Assembly: GCA_000499405.2 (NCBI GenBank)
Contig: HG738138.1
Span: 12,587,208 to 12,651,207, forward strand
DNA from: Onchocerca volvulus
Lineage: Eukaryota; Nematoda; Chromadorea; Rhabditida; Onchocercidae
Direction: 5' to 3'
DNA: 64,000 nucleotides
Shown: piece after piece, positions 12,801 to 24,291 of the stretch
Position numbering within the stretch: the stretch's first letter is position 1
Layout of the letters: each line of letters begins with the position of its first letter
Notes under the pieces: generated by a model
Databases searched by the model: none
Told to the model about the DNA's origin: nothing
What the model saw: only the letters and a program-made list of their open reading frames with translations
Program-made: the position numbers and the translations under genes

Positions 12801-15800
12801 AACTTATAATTTATAGGAGTAAAATTTTATAAGTTATCAGGAACAAAACTTGTAAGTTTTACTTATAATTTAGCGAAGTAAAATTAGGATTAAAAGGAAC
12901 ATTGGGAGGTTTTTTCGAAAATATAAATAACATAAACGAGCAGAATATTTTGACTTGAAGAATTTTCGGATACAAATCAAAAAAATGACGAATATTTTCA
13001 ATGGATTAACACGTCGTCAGAAGCCAGAAAGGTCAAGAGAAAAGCAAAGAAAAGATAAGCGATAGATATATTAAATCAAATAAGAAATGGAACGAGGATG
13101 AACTTCATGGCCTATTTTAAAAATAATTACTGCAATGATTTATGAAGTTGAAGAGTAGCAATTGTAGATTATATATTTGTCAGTTGGGTATATATATCTT
13201 CATCAAAATAATATAGAAAAATCATGAAAAAAAATTTATTGTACATGCATTATTAAATAAATGATAAATTCAAATTAAATTTGAAAAATCCCAATCATAA
13301 AAATTTGAAAAGAATTATCAGAGAATAAGTTAAATTGATGAACAATCTAAAGAAAGAAAAAACGATCAGAAATAAGTTGAATTGATAAATAATGATGTTG
13401 TAAAATTGCTGTTACCCAATACAGTTTTATTCAAATTCAAATTTAATTTTATGATAATTTGCAACGCTTACATAAATTTTCAAGAAAAATTATCATATCT
13501 AAAATCGATGAAAAAGCTATAAAAAGCAAAAAAAATAAACGGAATCATCATTGTCATATTGAAATTGCTTAAGCGTTTCTTTTGTATTCTCGCTTCGCGT
13601 TGAGAAATTATGGATGGAATTGAGGAAAGTGGTGATACGGGTCAATCTCCCGAGCAGAATGCACCGAATGTTTCTTCTCTTACTCCCAAAGTTTCCAAAA
13701 TTCCCAAAGTTCGAGATGCTTCACCGGAGCCTCTCAATCGCGACGGTCCCTATGATAGCGCAAGGTATCCAGGAATTCTTTCTGCTATCCGAATTACTGC
13801 GGGATTCTACGCCTATTTCTTCGTTTATTTTTGCTCTTCTTTTGAAGATAGTAGTAACGAATTCGAGAAGTTGCAGATATTTGGACGAGCTGATAAAGGA
13901 TATGCGTATGTTAGACTCTATACAAATTGAACATCCTCATTCGCTTCGCCATACTTACGCGTTGCTTACCACCGAAATCGACCGTATTTGGAACCTGATC
14001 TACTCGCGTACTTTACGTGATGAACAAATGCTAACTTATCATCATTCTCGAATAACAATCGGTGATATAAGAAATCGATCGTACATGCCGATGAACTTTG
14101 TAAATTGATGAAAATTTGTCATTTAGTTATAATTCTATATTTTATTATTTATAATTATTAAACGCATCATTTGTATGTTTGACTTCCGTTCGCAAGTATT
14201 ATTATTTCAATAGTTTCAGTATATTTTGAATGCAACTTATCCAGTATTTTCAAATACTTCTGTAAATTATCTTGTAGACAATGAAAGGACCTCTTATCAC
14301 AATTCAAGAGAAAATAATGATTCCTGAACGCCCAGACTGCAAATTGATCGGACGCATTCTTGGACCACGAGGAATTTCAGTAAAACAACTTGAAGCGCAG
14401 ACCGAATGCCGCATTTTGATACGTGGAAGGGGTTCTGTTAAAGTAACAGATTGCTGAATCTTCCTTATCATTCTTTTCTTTCTCATTCCTATCCGTCTTG
14501 TGTAATAATTCCATCACATCATGATTTCGGGCTATGATATCACTAAGACATGATATAAAGAGTTGATTCGGATGAATTTTCAGGATGCTCGCCGTGAAGC
14601 ACGTCTTCGTAATCGTATCGGTTGGGAGCATTTATCAGAACCCCTTCATGTGCTGATCATTGCTACAGATTACTCGCATGATCGTTGCGCTCAAAAGTTA
14701 ACAAATGGCATATACAATATCAAGGCATTGCTCAGCAGCAACGATGATGAGCATAAGCGTCGTCAACTTGTCCAACTTGCTATCATTAATGGTAGCTATC
14801 GAGCTGATCCCTATTAAGAATGAGATATCCAGAATCTGGATATTTCTTATCTGGCGAATATTCTAGCATAATTTCTCTAAAATTGCATTTCAGAATAAAA
14901 ATAATCTGATTGTAATATATTCCTCTCTCTCTTCCTCCTTTTCTTCTTCCATTCGTTTAATTCATCATTTCCTCCCCTTCCTCTCATTCAATCTTGTCAC
15001 AAAACACATCTTCTAATTATGCGAATAAAGGGTTTTTTTTTCCATTGTTCAATATACCAGAATTAAATTTCATCAATTTCTATCTTCTTAAAATTTGAGG
15101 AGCAATTTGAGGAGCAAAAGTTCGCGATTTTGGTTTAGTTAAAAACTAGAGAAAAAAATCATGACAGTTCAAAATCTCCTTAGAATAATTCGTGGAAGTG
15201 TCATTTAGGAGTGTTCTTATCACCTAAAAAAGTGAAATATATCAAGATTTGGATCATCTTCCTGATAATTATTGAAATATTTCTGATAATAATGCTTCTT
15301 CTAATGGTCAAGGTAAAAGCATATGTTGAATCAGGAATATGGTGCCACTCGAAAAGGATTGAAATAATAGAATAGCCCAAGAGGTTATGACCTGCACCCG
15401 TAATTGAGGTACGCGTAGCGGATTCTATCAATTAGGAGATCTATTTTGTTTCGTTGATTTCTTTAGTAATCTGAATCCTAGACGTATTGGTTGAAATGAT
15501 TTGATAAATTATTAATCATATCAGCTTTAAAATGACTTTCGAAGAGAGTTATGCTATTATCAGGAAAATCATTAGATCAAATTCCACAAGAGTGGCTAGT
15601 CGTACTAACAATAAATATAAGATGACGAAATGAGTTGCGAACTTGCATAAGAAACAAAAAATAGACTAAAAGTTGGAATCTGTTTTAGGAATTTGAGTTT
15701 GAATTCGTTTTCGGAGATAAAATATTAAGTTTGAGTCCGTTTTTGGAAATGATGAATCAAATTCAGGAAAATTATGAGAACTGACGTGTAAGAATCTGTT

Positions 15801-18800
15801 AACATGATAACATTGTTAATTAAAAAAGAAACCAGAAAACACTACATACCTTAATAAAAGCTCCGCAAGATGTATACTGAACAAATTCGCAGGTACGACC
15901 AGCAAAACCATCTGGACATAAGCATTTCGCACAATTATTAGGATTCGGATAACCATTATGATTGCAATGCATATCAGTACATTGTTCTGTACAACGATAA
16001 GCGGCGTTTATCTGAAAAGATATATTCTGAAATATCCGTGATAAACAAAGGAAATAATGTTATTTTTACGGAAAATTGATATCCATTTAATACAGATTAA
16101 GTAAACTTTATAAATCAAACGAAAGAACATTAATCAATTAGCCCATATTTAAGCATTAAGTTATTGCAATTAATTGATTCGAACTGATAGATAACTATCT
16201 TACAGCATTGTCATAATAATACAAAAAAAAATTAATTTGTTTAATAATTTGAAATTTGCTAATCGCAGTATATTATTATGATGAATTCTTGCAAATATTT
16301 CAAACTTTTTTAAATTATATTAGTTAATTTTAAGCTTTGATACAATAACTGTATTTCTCGTATAATTTAAACTATTTTTAGTTCATTACTGATAGAAGAA
16401 TTTAAAACCGATAGACTTTATCTGTGAACAGTTATCAGCCATGTAGTATTATCATCTACATCTTATCATCTACACCTTATTGGAATGGAATTTTAGTAAA
16501 TGTTGGAGCTTTAGATTCGAGATCTCAAATTTACAATTATTGAAATTATCAGCCATAGATGACAGTATCATTAATGCGATTGTTAGGTAAAGCTTAACAG
16601 CTGCATAATCCAGAAATGACGGTCCTTCACGTTGGCCAATCGTGTACTGCTGAAATTTATCACGTGTTGTAATAGTTGGTACGTACGGATCTTTCGCAAA
16701 CCCATATGGCCCATAATGCATTACTGATCCTATAAATATAATGGAAATTTGGGAAAAATATGATGTATTTGAGAATTTCTCGTTTTCTTTTCTCTTTTCT
16801 TTTCTTTAAAAACTTTTCAGGTTAAAATTTTAAATAAAAGAACCTCCTGAAAATTAATTTATTATTGCCACTTTTGTGATATATTTAATGCATAATTAAT
16901 AAAAATATTATTAAATTATCATTATGAAAAAGAAAAATTACCGGTATCATAAGGTAGATTAAACATATCAGCTTCATATTCTGATAATGGAGAAAAATTA
17001 TTCCAACGGCTTAATGGAATATTGTTGTAATTAATGAAAATATGATTTTTTTGATCGAGACGTGCTTGTTCATGAAATATTCCCAATGTATGACCAATTT
17101 CATGTGATATAATACCAATAACATCACATCCTGGTGTTGAAATTGAAATTCCCTGAAATTTTTATTACAAAATATTATTTCAATTATCAATTAATGTAAA
17201 AAGTTTTCCTTCCGCTTTTTTTCTCTCAAGATATGGTTGATTTTTGTTTTCAAAAAATCATAAATTTATTTGACAACAAATTTTGCTTCCAAAATTACTT
17301 GCGTGCCTCCTGTTCGGCCGACAAAACTTGAACATCCGCCACCATCGAAAAATTCAATTCGATCCACATTTGGGCCATTTTCTTGGAAACGTATGCATGT
17401 TCGTTCTTCCCACATCGCTATTGCTGCGCGAATTTTTTCACGTGTTGTTGATGGAATGCTCTCCGCAAAATCATAACTAATAGGACGTTTGTGATTCCAT
17501 CGTACGTAAAGTGGTTCACGGCCAATGCTTCTAAAAAAGTGAAACTTTGATTATTCAAAAGAAGTAGTTAAATCTACTATAGAAATGCTGTTAAATCATA
17601 TTTTCAAGCATTTTTTTTGCATTGCGAACGGAATATGCAATTTTAATTCAATTTATAACAAAAGTTCTTACGTATCTGAATGTATTTATCGATCAGAGGC
17701 AAGTCTCAAATTCCAAATTTGAACAATAGTATCAAGTTTTATTCGTCATCGCTACGATTAATGGAGGTTTTTCCGCAAAACCTGTTTAATCATACAAGCT
17801 ACAATTTACGTCATCAGCATTATCAAGGATAAATTGCTTCAAATTAATCAGAAACAGGATTTTTCAATCCTCTTCTCACAAATACAGACATGCCATGAAG
17901 GCATAGATTGCAGCTTAATTTATTTTTATATTGAACCAACTTGAATTTATTATAATTTAGACTAAACTAATTCAAATCTATTTTAAATCAGATTAAACTG
18001 ATTTAAACTAATATTTTCTCCAGCGCTCTCTTTTTTTTTTTTTTTTTTTTAATTGTTATTTCTGTGTTTACAACAAGCATTGATATTTTCAAAACTATTC
18101 ATTTTTATGTGGATGTTATATATTCGATAATTTCATCATGAAAATTAATAGAAGGTTTTCCCCAACTAAAAAAAGATTAGACTTTAAATTAACTCACTGA
18201 TTCGGATCAAAATTTAAAAGTCCAGAATTTATTCCTATTTAAATCCAAAAATTGAAAACTTCTCAAAAACTCTGGTCTATTAATTTCCGAGATGGGAATA
18301 CCAAACATGTGATGTTCACACGAAAATTGATGTTTTAAAATATTAATGTTTTTTTGTAAACAAAAAAATGCAAAATCAAAAAGACTGTCCTCAAGAAAGT
18401 ATTAGTTTAAATTAGTTTAATCTTAATTAAAATAAATTTAAATTAGTTTAATTTAAATTGAAATAGACTAAGCTGCACAATATTGTCTTGTAAACAGAAG
18501 AATAAAAAAATTTCGTTTTTGTCAAATTTTGAAGCAATTTATCCTTGGTATTGCTGATGACGAAAGTTTTAGTTCATATAATTAGACATATTTTGCACAG
18601 AAACACTCATAGGAAAAAAAAAAAGAAAGGAAAATGAATTAAAATAATGCAGTTTAATTTAATTAACTGCATATACTGCTTATAACGAAATAAAATATGT
18701 TTGAAATCAGGATTTTTTTTTTTGTTAAAATGCAACGAAGTCTTGGAAAAAATCCAGGAAATCCATCAACAATACTTTTTTCGGCGTATAATTGCATCAT

Positions 18801-19588
18801 CTTTCTCCTTCAAAAGAATTTCATTTTTAAAATGTTCGCTTAGCAATTCGGCTTGCTTTTCCGACAGATCAACATCACCCTAAAAAAAGGCAGAAAAAAA
18901 CGAGCTTTCTTTTGAAATTTCAATATTTTGATCCTTCTTAAAATTTCAAAACCTTTTTGAGATTTATTCGAAAACATTTAAATTTCAATATAGGAAATAT
19001 CAATTCTTGTTATAGCGGGATCATAAATTATTCCATATTTCATGTAAAATGGAAAAATAGTTCTTCATACTTTTTTGGAACAATCTGTAAGTCTTCAAAA
19101 AAAACAAAAAAAAAAAAACAGAATTAAATACAATAAAGTTATCATCTTTGAAAAACTTATCAAAAAGAAAAAGAGAAATTAAGGTAAAACAAACTTGATA
19201 ATATTCATCTGGATCATTGATAGATAGTTCATTATGATGCCATTTTGCTTCAGGATCCCTTTGCTGTAATACTAATGGATCAGCTAATGTTTTATCATCT
19301 AAGTTTCCGATCTGCCTGTAACATTAAAAATTCGCCGATGAAACAATGATTGCTGATTCATTAGATGGTATCAATTTGATAATGTTTAGAATTGTCCAAA
19401 TTATTGACTAAATTTTAATTCTGGCAGATATAAATGAATGAAACAAAATGCAACCTTTTCGTGTTTAAGGTGATAAATTGTTTGATTTGATCCAACGTAT
19501 GTCGTGATGCTTTCTGGGTTCGATAATGTTCCACTGATTGAACAAAGAAGCAAATGAAAAGTTGAGGAAAGATGATAACCTGCTTCAT
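9894..19588 (-). CDS. secreted astacin metalloprotease with EGF, CUB and TSP1 domains (NAS-36/37-like)
   Basis: Twelve exons, all phases consistent, 697 residues: 19588-19455, 19315-19195, 18879-18776, 17530-17299, 17152-16942, 16729-16599, 16011-15850, 12304-12096, 11661-11526, 11449-11137, 10510-10311, 10034-9894. Residues 1-19 form a signal peptide. The prodomain ends in Arg117-Arg-Lys-Lys120, a furin-type site, and carries Tyr84-Gln-Gly-Asp87, matching the FxGD zinc switch of astacins. The catalytic domain (about 121-311) has the zinc motif HEIGHTLGIFHE at 214-225 and the Met-turn SVMHY at 269-273. Then come EGF (312-365), CUB (366-480), a Thr/Ser-rich linker (481-584), TSP1 with Trp591-x-x-Trp594, and a tail with CCVGLF and a further Cys. 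This order defines the nematode NAS-33 to NAS-38 class; NAS-36 and NAS-37 process cuticle collagen at moulting. Which member this is cannot be settled by eye. It should be secreted to the cuticle. A STAR gene sits in the 3.5-kb intron between the EGF and CUB exons. Confidence 0.97.
12770..12895. repeat. degenerate tandem repeat in an astacin intron
   Basis: Two imperfect copies of a unit that includes ACTTATAATTTA, then GAAGTAAAATT or a close variant, stand side by side with related ACTTGTAAG/TTATAAGTTA pieces between them. The arrangement is partly inverted and could fold, but it is AT-rich and may have no function. Confidence 0.5.
13610..14817 (+). CDS. STAR-family (quaking/GLD-1-like) KH RNA-binding protein
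   Basis: Four exons, 261 residues: 13610-13764, 13868-14099, 14278-14442, 14584-14817 (TAA). The second acceptor could instead be at 13871, which would drop one residue. Residues 1-52 are a Pro/Ser-rich, probably disordered leader. A QUA1 dimerisation segment follows (CRYLDELIKDMRML, about 54-100). The KH domain has IGRILGPRGISVKQLE with the GxxG loop Gly158-Pro-Arg-Gly161, then WEHLSEPLHVLI. A QUA2 helix closes the protein (KRRQLVQLAIINGSYR). STAR proteins bind bipartite UAAY-type sites in mRNA and control splicing, stability or translation; GLD-1 and ASD-2 are the C. elegans examples. At 261 residues it is far shorter than GLD-1, mainly by lacking long N- and C-terminal tails. It is transcribed antisense to the astacin gene from within one of that gene's introns. 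The identity of the STAR subfamily is not resolved. Confidence 0.92.
14894..14899 (+). promoter_or_regulatory. AATAAA polyadenylation signal of the STAR gene
   Basis: A canonical AATAAA hexamer lies 77 bases after the STAR stop codon on the coding strand. It supports a short 3' UTR that ends within the astacin intron. Confidence 0.5.
17950..18470. repeat. inverted AT-rich repeat arms in an astacin intron
   Basis: The left arm (about 17950-18012) carries repeated GATTAAACT and TTTAAACTAAT blocks. The right arm (about 18403-18470) carries AAATTAGTTTAATC blocks, which are their reverse complement. The arms are imperfect and about 390 bases apart. They may be the remnant of a small inverted-repeat element. 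Confidence 0.35.
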
Positions 19589-20950
19589 TGTGATCAGAAT
19601 TGTTTTTCTCTGATAAATCTATCGAAGATGAATGAAAGAAAACGAATCGAAATCTACACATATACCACAAATACCTTTTCATGTAAATGTCCTCATTGTG
19701 AGCTCGTCTTTTTAATCGCAGCAACCGGTTAAGAAATGCTCGAAGAAATTATCTTCATTAACTAGTCATCATCCTTTTGCCTTTCCTTGAATTCTACTGA
19801 AAAGTTTAGAAAAAAAGAAGGAATTTATGCTGCAGCATAAGATCACAATTATAGACCAAATGGCTAACCTAATCATTCAAAATGATTGCTTTCATGATTG
19901 AAAGGTATGAAATCATGAAATTTATCAGGAATTTCATCATTATCCTATATGGAGCAATCAATTTGAAATCTTTCGCCTTGAACTGCGAAAAATACAACAA
20001 TCTACATCTTATTTGTAATAAATTCTTTCCCGATCTAATCTTAAAAATTCTAAGGTATGTTATTGTAATGAACAAAAGGGCAGGTACATTGATGAACCAT
20101 TGCTACGAATTAGTTCAAAAAGATTATAAAGTTTATGAAGCGCATATTAAACTTTTGAAAAAAATTATATGAAGTAAATGAAATTACTGACTCAAATAAT
20201 TATCATATCTGGTGATATTTTGATTTTACATACTGAAATGTACTATTCGAAATGATGTCTAATGACATAAATTAGTCTAGCTGGACAATAAACGATTCAT
20301 ATCGAGAAGCAGTACGTATAGCATAATATATTTGTGAACGTCAAAAATTTGTTGTAATATCGATAAGCAACATTAATTAATATCGAAAACCAGAAAATCC
20401 TTTAACCTTTTCATGTTCTGATTTCACCTTTATACCTTCCGGACAGCGGTTTCTTAAATATTGTTGTTCTTTTTATGTCCAAACAGAAGATTGAAAATAG
20501 GAAATATACAAGATCTCTTTAATTTTTGCGAAGCAAATTATCACGATAGGCGGAAATGATCCAAACCAAAATCATGGTCAAACAAAGTAAACCTTCCGAG
20601 TTCAACTGGAATGATAGAAGTTGAAGATAGCTTCAAATATGTGGCAGAGGATTCGTAGGATATCAAAATATTGCACCATCTTTTTACAAAACATTTTCAT
20701 GTGTGTTTGAAAATTCATTTCTTTTGATTTATTTACAGATTCTTAAAACTACAAGCAAATTTTTTTTACTATATCAAACTTATTACAAAAATTATGAGAA
20801 GAAAAAGAGATCAAAATCGTCTATCGCTTGTTCATTCATATTAATAATTCTCTGAATAAATTAGCGGCAAGTATTTTGTCATTATCATTTTTTGACACAT
20901 TTTTGTATTTGTTTATTACTTCAATATCTTCTGGAGCGTCTTAAGCTCAA
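19589..20950. other. intergenic between astacin and the acidic-protein gene
   Basis: This is upstream sequence of the astacin gene and downstream sequence of the next minus-strand gene. A 96-codon plus-strand frame at 19882-20172 is the longest open frame, but it has no family resemblance and no supporting splice or polyA context. At 1.36 kb the spacing is too long for a typical nematode operon pair. Confidence 0.5.
20912..20917 (-). promoter_or_regulatory. AATAAA polyadenylation signal
   Basis: On the minus strand an AATAAA hexamer lies about 34 bases beyond the stop codon of the 387-residue protein gene. This fits a short nematode 3' UTR. Confidence 0.4.
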
Positions 20951-23900
20951 TCATTCATCTTCAGTATTCTTCTTGTATTTTCTTGTTGAAACAACGGTCT
21001 TTCCGGATTCCTCCGTGATACTGATAATTTTTCCGGAACTGCTAGATGGCATGATTATATCGGGTACTTCTTCACTATCACTTGATGATGAACTTAACAC
21101 ATCATTAGCATACATTTTATTCGCTTGTATGAATGTATCAATATCATTTTCTGCTTTCGATAAATTTTCGCGCCTAAATTCTTCCTTTATCACGAGATCA
21201 ACATCCGGAATGCAAATCATTGACAGACTATCGCTTTCAATAGTGTTAGGTGACACTTTTCGGTGAGTAAAACTGGTTAAATTATTCGTGGGCTTGCTAG
21301 ATTTGCCAATATCTTGTTCAAAATCATTGGCCACATCAACGTTCTTCAGAAATTCGATCTCATTTGGCTTAATTTCTGACTCCTTAATCTGGCTAGAATC
21401 GTCTTCAAATGATTCTGATTCTGAAATTTGACCAGAAATACTATATGCATCTGAAGCATTAGTTGTTTCCTTGAATTCTTCTTTACCATCGTAATTAGCA
21501 ATATCATCAAAGTTGCCGTGTACAGCTTGCTCTTTGTAATTATCACCAATCCCTAAATAATTGAAATATATGCATCATATCAGATGCAGCAAATAATCAT
21601 ACTTTAAAAAGAATCTTAACCACGAGTAAATTTGCTTAAATTTGATGATACTGTTTAATATTATTCAAATCTATTGTTCAAATATCATTAATTTTGATAA
21701 TACTTTACATTTTCCACAAAGCTCATTCCTGTTTGTTGTTTCCTCATTGATGGGAATTGATTCCCAAAAATTTCCTTGATCAGCATCCGAAATGACAATA
21801 TCTTTCATATTATATGCGTTTCCAGTTGAATCTTGTTGATTGGACAATTTTTTAATTTCCTGAACATTTACATTTTCAAGGAACAATTCAAAAATTGATT
21901 AATTCCGTCATGGAATATTTTCTGGTGCAAAAATCCTGTGTGCAGATAGAAATATATTATCTTGTCAACTTCACCTTCACAATAATTTTTAATTTAAGCT
22001 GTTTTCCATTCCATTTCTACCAATAAGTCACAAATCGCTTCCAGTAATTACTAACTTCGACTTCTTTCACTTACATTATCTTTTTCATCTCAAATATAGA
22101 GAGTGTTTATCATTACTTAGAATATGTGCACGCGTAAATTAATTTTGTGCACAGATAAAAAACTAATTATTGGCAATATGCATTGATAAATTTGATCGGT
22201 TGCATTTTGAATCAAATAATTCATACTAAAATTAATAGATATACCTTTTGCTCACACTTTGTCAGTTCTTCTTCTGATTCCATTTTTCTTGATTCATTGA
22301 TAAGATTATCTAGTACAGTACTCGTTATATTTGTACTTTCTTCTTCTAACCTGGAAAGTTAGCTGTAACGATGATGCCTTATTATTAATTTAAATAATTG
22401 ATGTGAATTGATCAATTAGAAAGGATGTAACGAATTTGTTGTATCGTATGAGATTGAAACATTTCCATAATAATATAAAGTAAACGTAGAAAAATATCTT
22501 CTTATTAACATGCTTTCTTCTGCTGAAACCATGAATTCACAAGAAAATTAATAATTAGAACCATGAGCTAATTAACAACAGAATCTTTTCAAGCTTATCA
22601 CATATCATGATTACGAAGATTAATATCTATTGCCATTTGAAACAGTTTCAATAATTATAGAAATATACCTTTTCATATTGGTTTTCATTTCATTATCACT
22701 GTCTAACTCGTGTTTTCTTTCGTAGAAATCACTTCTGGTTTCAGAAACATAATTAGAAAAGTTTAAATTATTATGGACATAATTATTTTCATTGCTCGGA
22801 AGTGGTTGCCGGGTAACCACATCGCCTATAATAAAATTATATTATGGAAAAATTTTCCAATTTTTCCATAAAACTTTTGAATTTGATTATTAGATACGCC
22901 AGAAATAGAAGAGTATATATGCGTATCACGTATGCATATATGTAATTGTGTGTATTCACGTCTATCCAACATAGCATTTACCCGCGTGTGTATCTATGTT
23001 TGTGTTAATTTAAAAATCAAAATATTACATGAAATTTATGTAAAAACAAAATTTAAAAAAACAGACAAACTGATTTAAATGGGAATAATTTGTTTCATAA
23101 TTGATTAAAATGCAAATAAAAATGTAAGGTAATGTGAATAATTAATAAAAATTTCAAGACGAAATAAATAATAATTTGACGAAATTATTAGACCAAACTA
23201 TTTCCATTTATGAAGAACAGTTAAACTAGGAACCATTGGATAACGCTGAATTATTATTGATTCTTGTAACGTCATCTATCCCATTTCTGTTACATCGACA
23301 ACACCAAAATTTGTAATCCGTTGGTTCCGTTTTTTCTGGTTCATCCTATAAAAAAATTACTAATTTAGATTGTTCAAATTTTAAGAGAAAAGTATGATAT
23401 TTTAATTATCGCTAATAACATGTCATTTTAATCATTTTGGTTTTCATTAATAAACTCTTAACAATCCGTAAATTTCTTTGGTAATCGATTAATTTGTAAT
23501 TTTCAATAGAATAATGTGTAATTTTTGTTAGAGAACATTTAGCAGAAAAAAAAGTCGAAAATAATCATAATGACTGAAGTCATCAAAGTTGAAATTGCCA
23601 ACAAAATATGAATAATTCAATTTATTAAGTTAATGTACTGGAATTTTAGAAAATATTTTTTCGACTTTCCATTCTTTATTAACAAAATTTAATTAAGAAT
23701 AAAAAATTGCTTTTGAATAAAAAAAAGAAATTGATGATTCAAATTTTCTCCATTTAGAATTTTCCGGTACAATTTTTCATTCATTTCATTTTTTGCAAAA
23801 AACAGTCCAATAATGTGAAGATATAGAAATGAGACATAATTATCAGCAGACTAATATCTATCATTTTGGCGTAATAATATCGTTTCAAAGATTAATGTCC

Positions 23901-24291
23901 TTAAAACCAAGTAATTAGAATCAATTAGTCTTTCTCATTCCACAATTTCAAGAATAGTAAATTGTCTGAAAGACAATGTAAGAATCAAAAAGTTGGATGA
24001 AATTTTATTTCGTAGCATAATCAACCCATCTACACCAAGGAAAAAAAAGAAAAGAAAAAGGACCGGATGCAATAATACTGAAATCATTCGATCAATGAAT
24101 AGAAATCACTGATTAGAAACAGTTGCAAATATTTTCCAAAATTATGCAGCTCAATAATTATACCAGTAATTTGACGATGACCATTAATTAAATTGGTATT
24201 AAACAGTTTAATCGAATCAATGATTATTAACATAATGCAAAGTAAGTTGACTTACCTGATCAACGGTATAAGTCGGCTGCGATTGCATCAT
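20951..24291 (-). CDS. acidic Ser-rich protein of unknown function, 387 residues
   Basis: Six exons with consistent phases: 24291-24256, 23345-23234, 22825-22669, 22350-22245, 21859-21709, 21552-20951 (TGA). Two ATGs stand in tandem at the start. I do not recognise the protein. It is hydrophilic, rich in Asn, Ser, Glu and Asp, and has no clear signal peptide or membrane segment. Near the N-terminus there is a short Cys cluster, FWCCRCNRNG at 25-34, and near the C-terminus an acidic serine run (SSSSSDSEEVPD) followed by a second run of serines. Such composition usually means disorder and possible phosphorylation by CK2-type kinases; that is inference. The final exon alone encodes 200 residues. 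The donor after exon 2 (G|GTTCCT) is weak. If it is not used, the frame stops after 51 residues, giving a tiny alternative product. Confidence 0.72.

Noticed and set aside
13610..13930. 106-codon ORF starting at the STAR ATG
   Set aside because: Only the first 155 bases belong to the gene. The rest reads through an intron, and the QUA1 frame requires splicing at 13764.
19882..20172. 96-codon plus-strand ORF
   Set aside because: It has no recognisable domain, is AT-rich and Ile/Lys-heavy like chance ORFs, and has no supporting signals.
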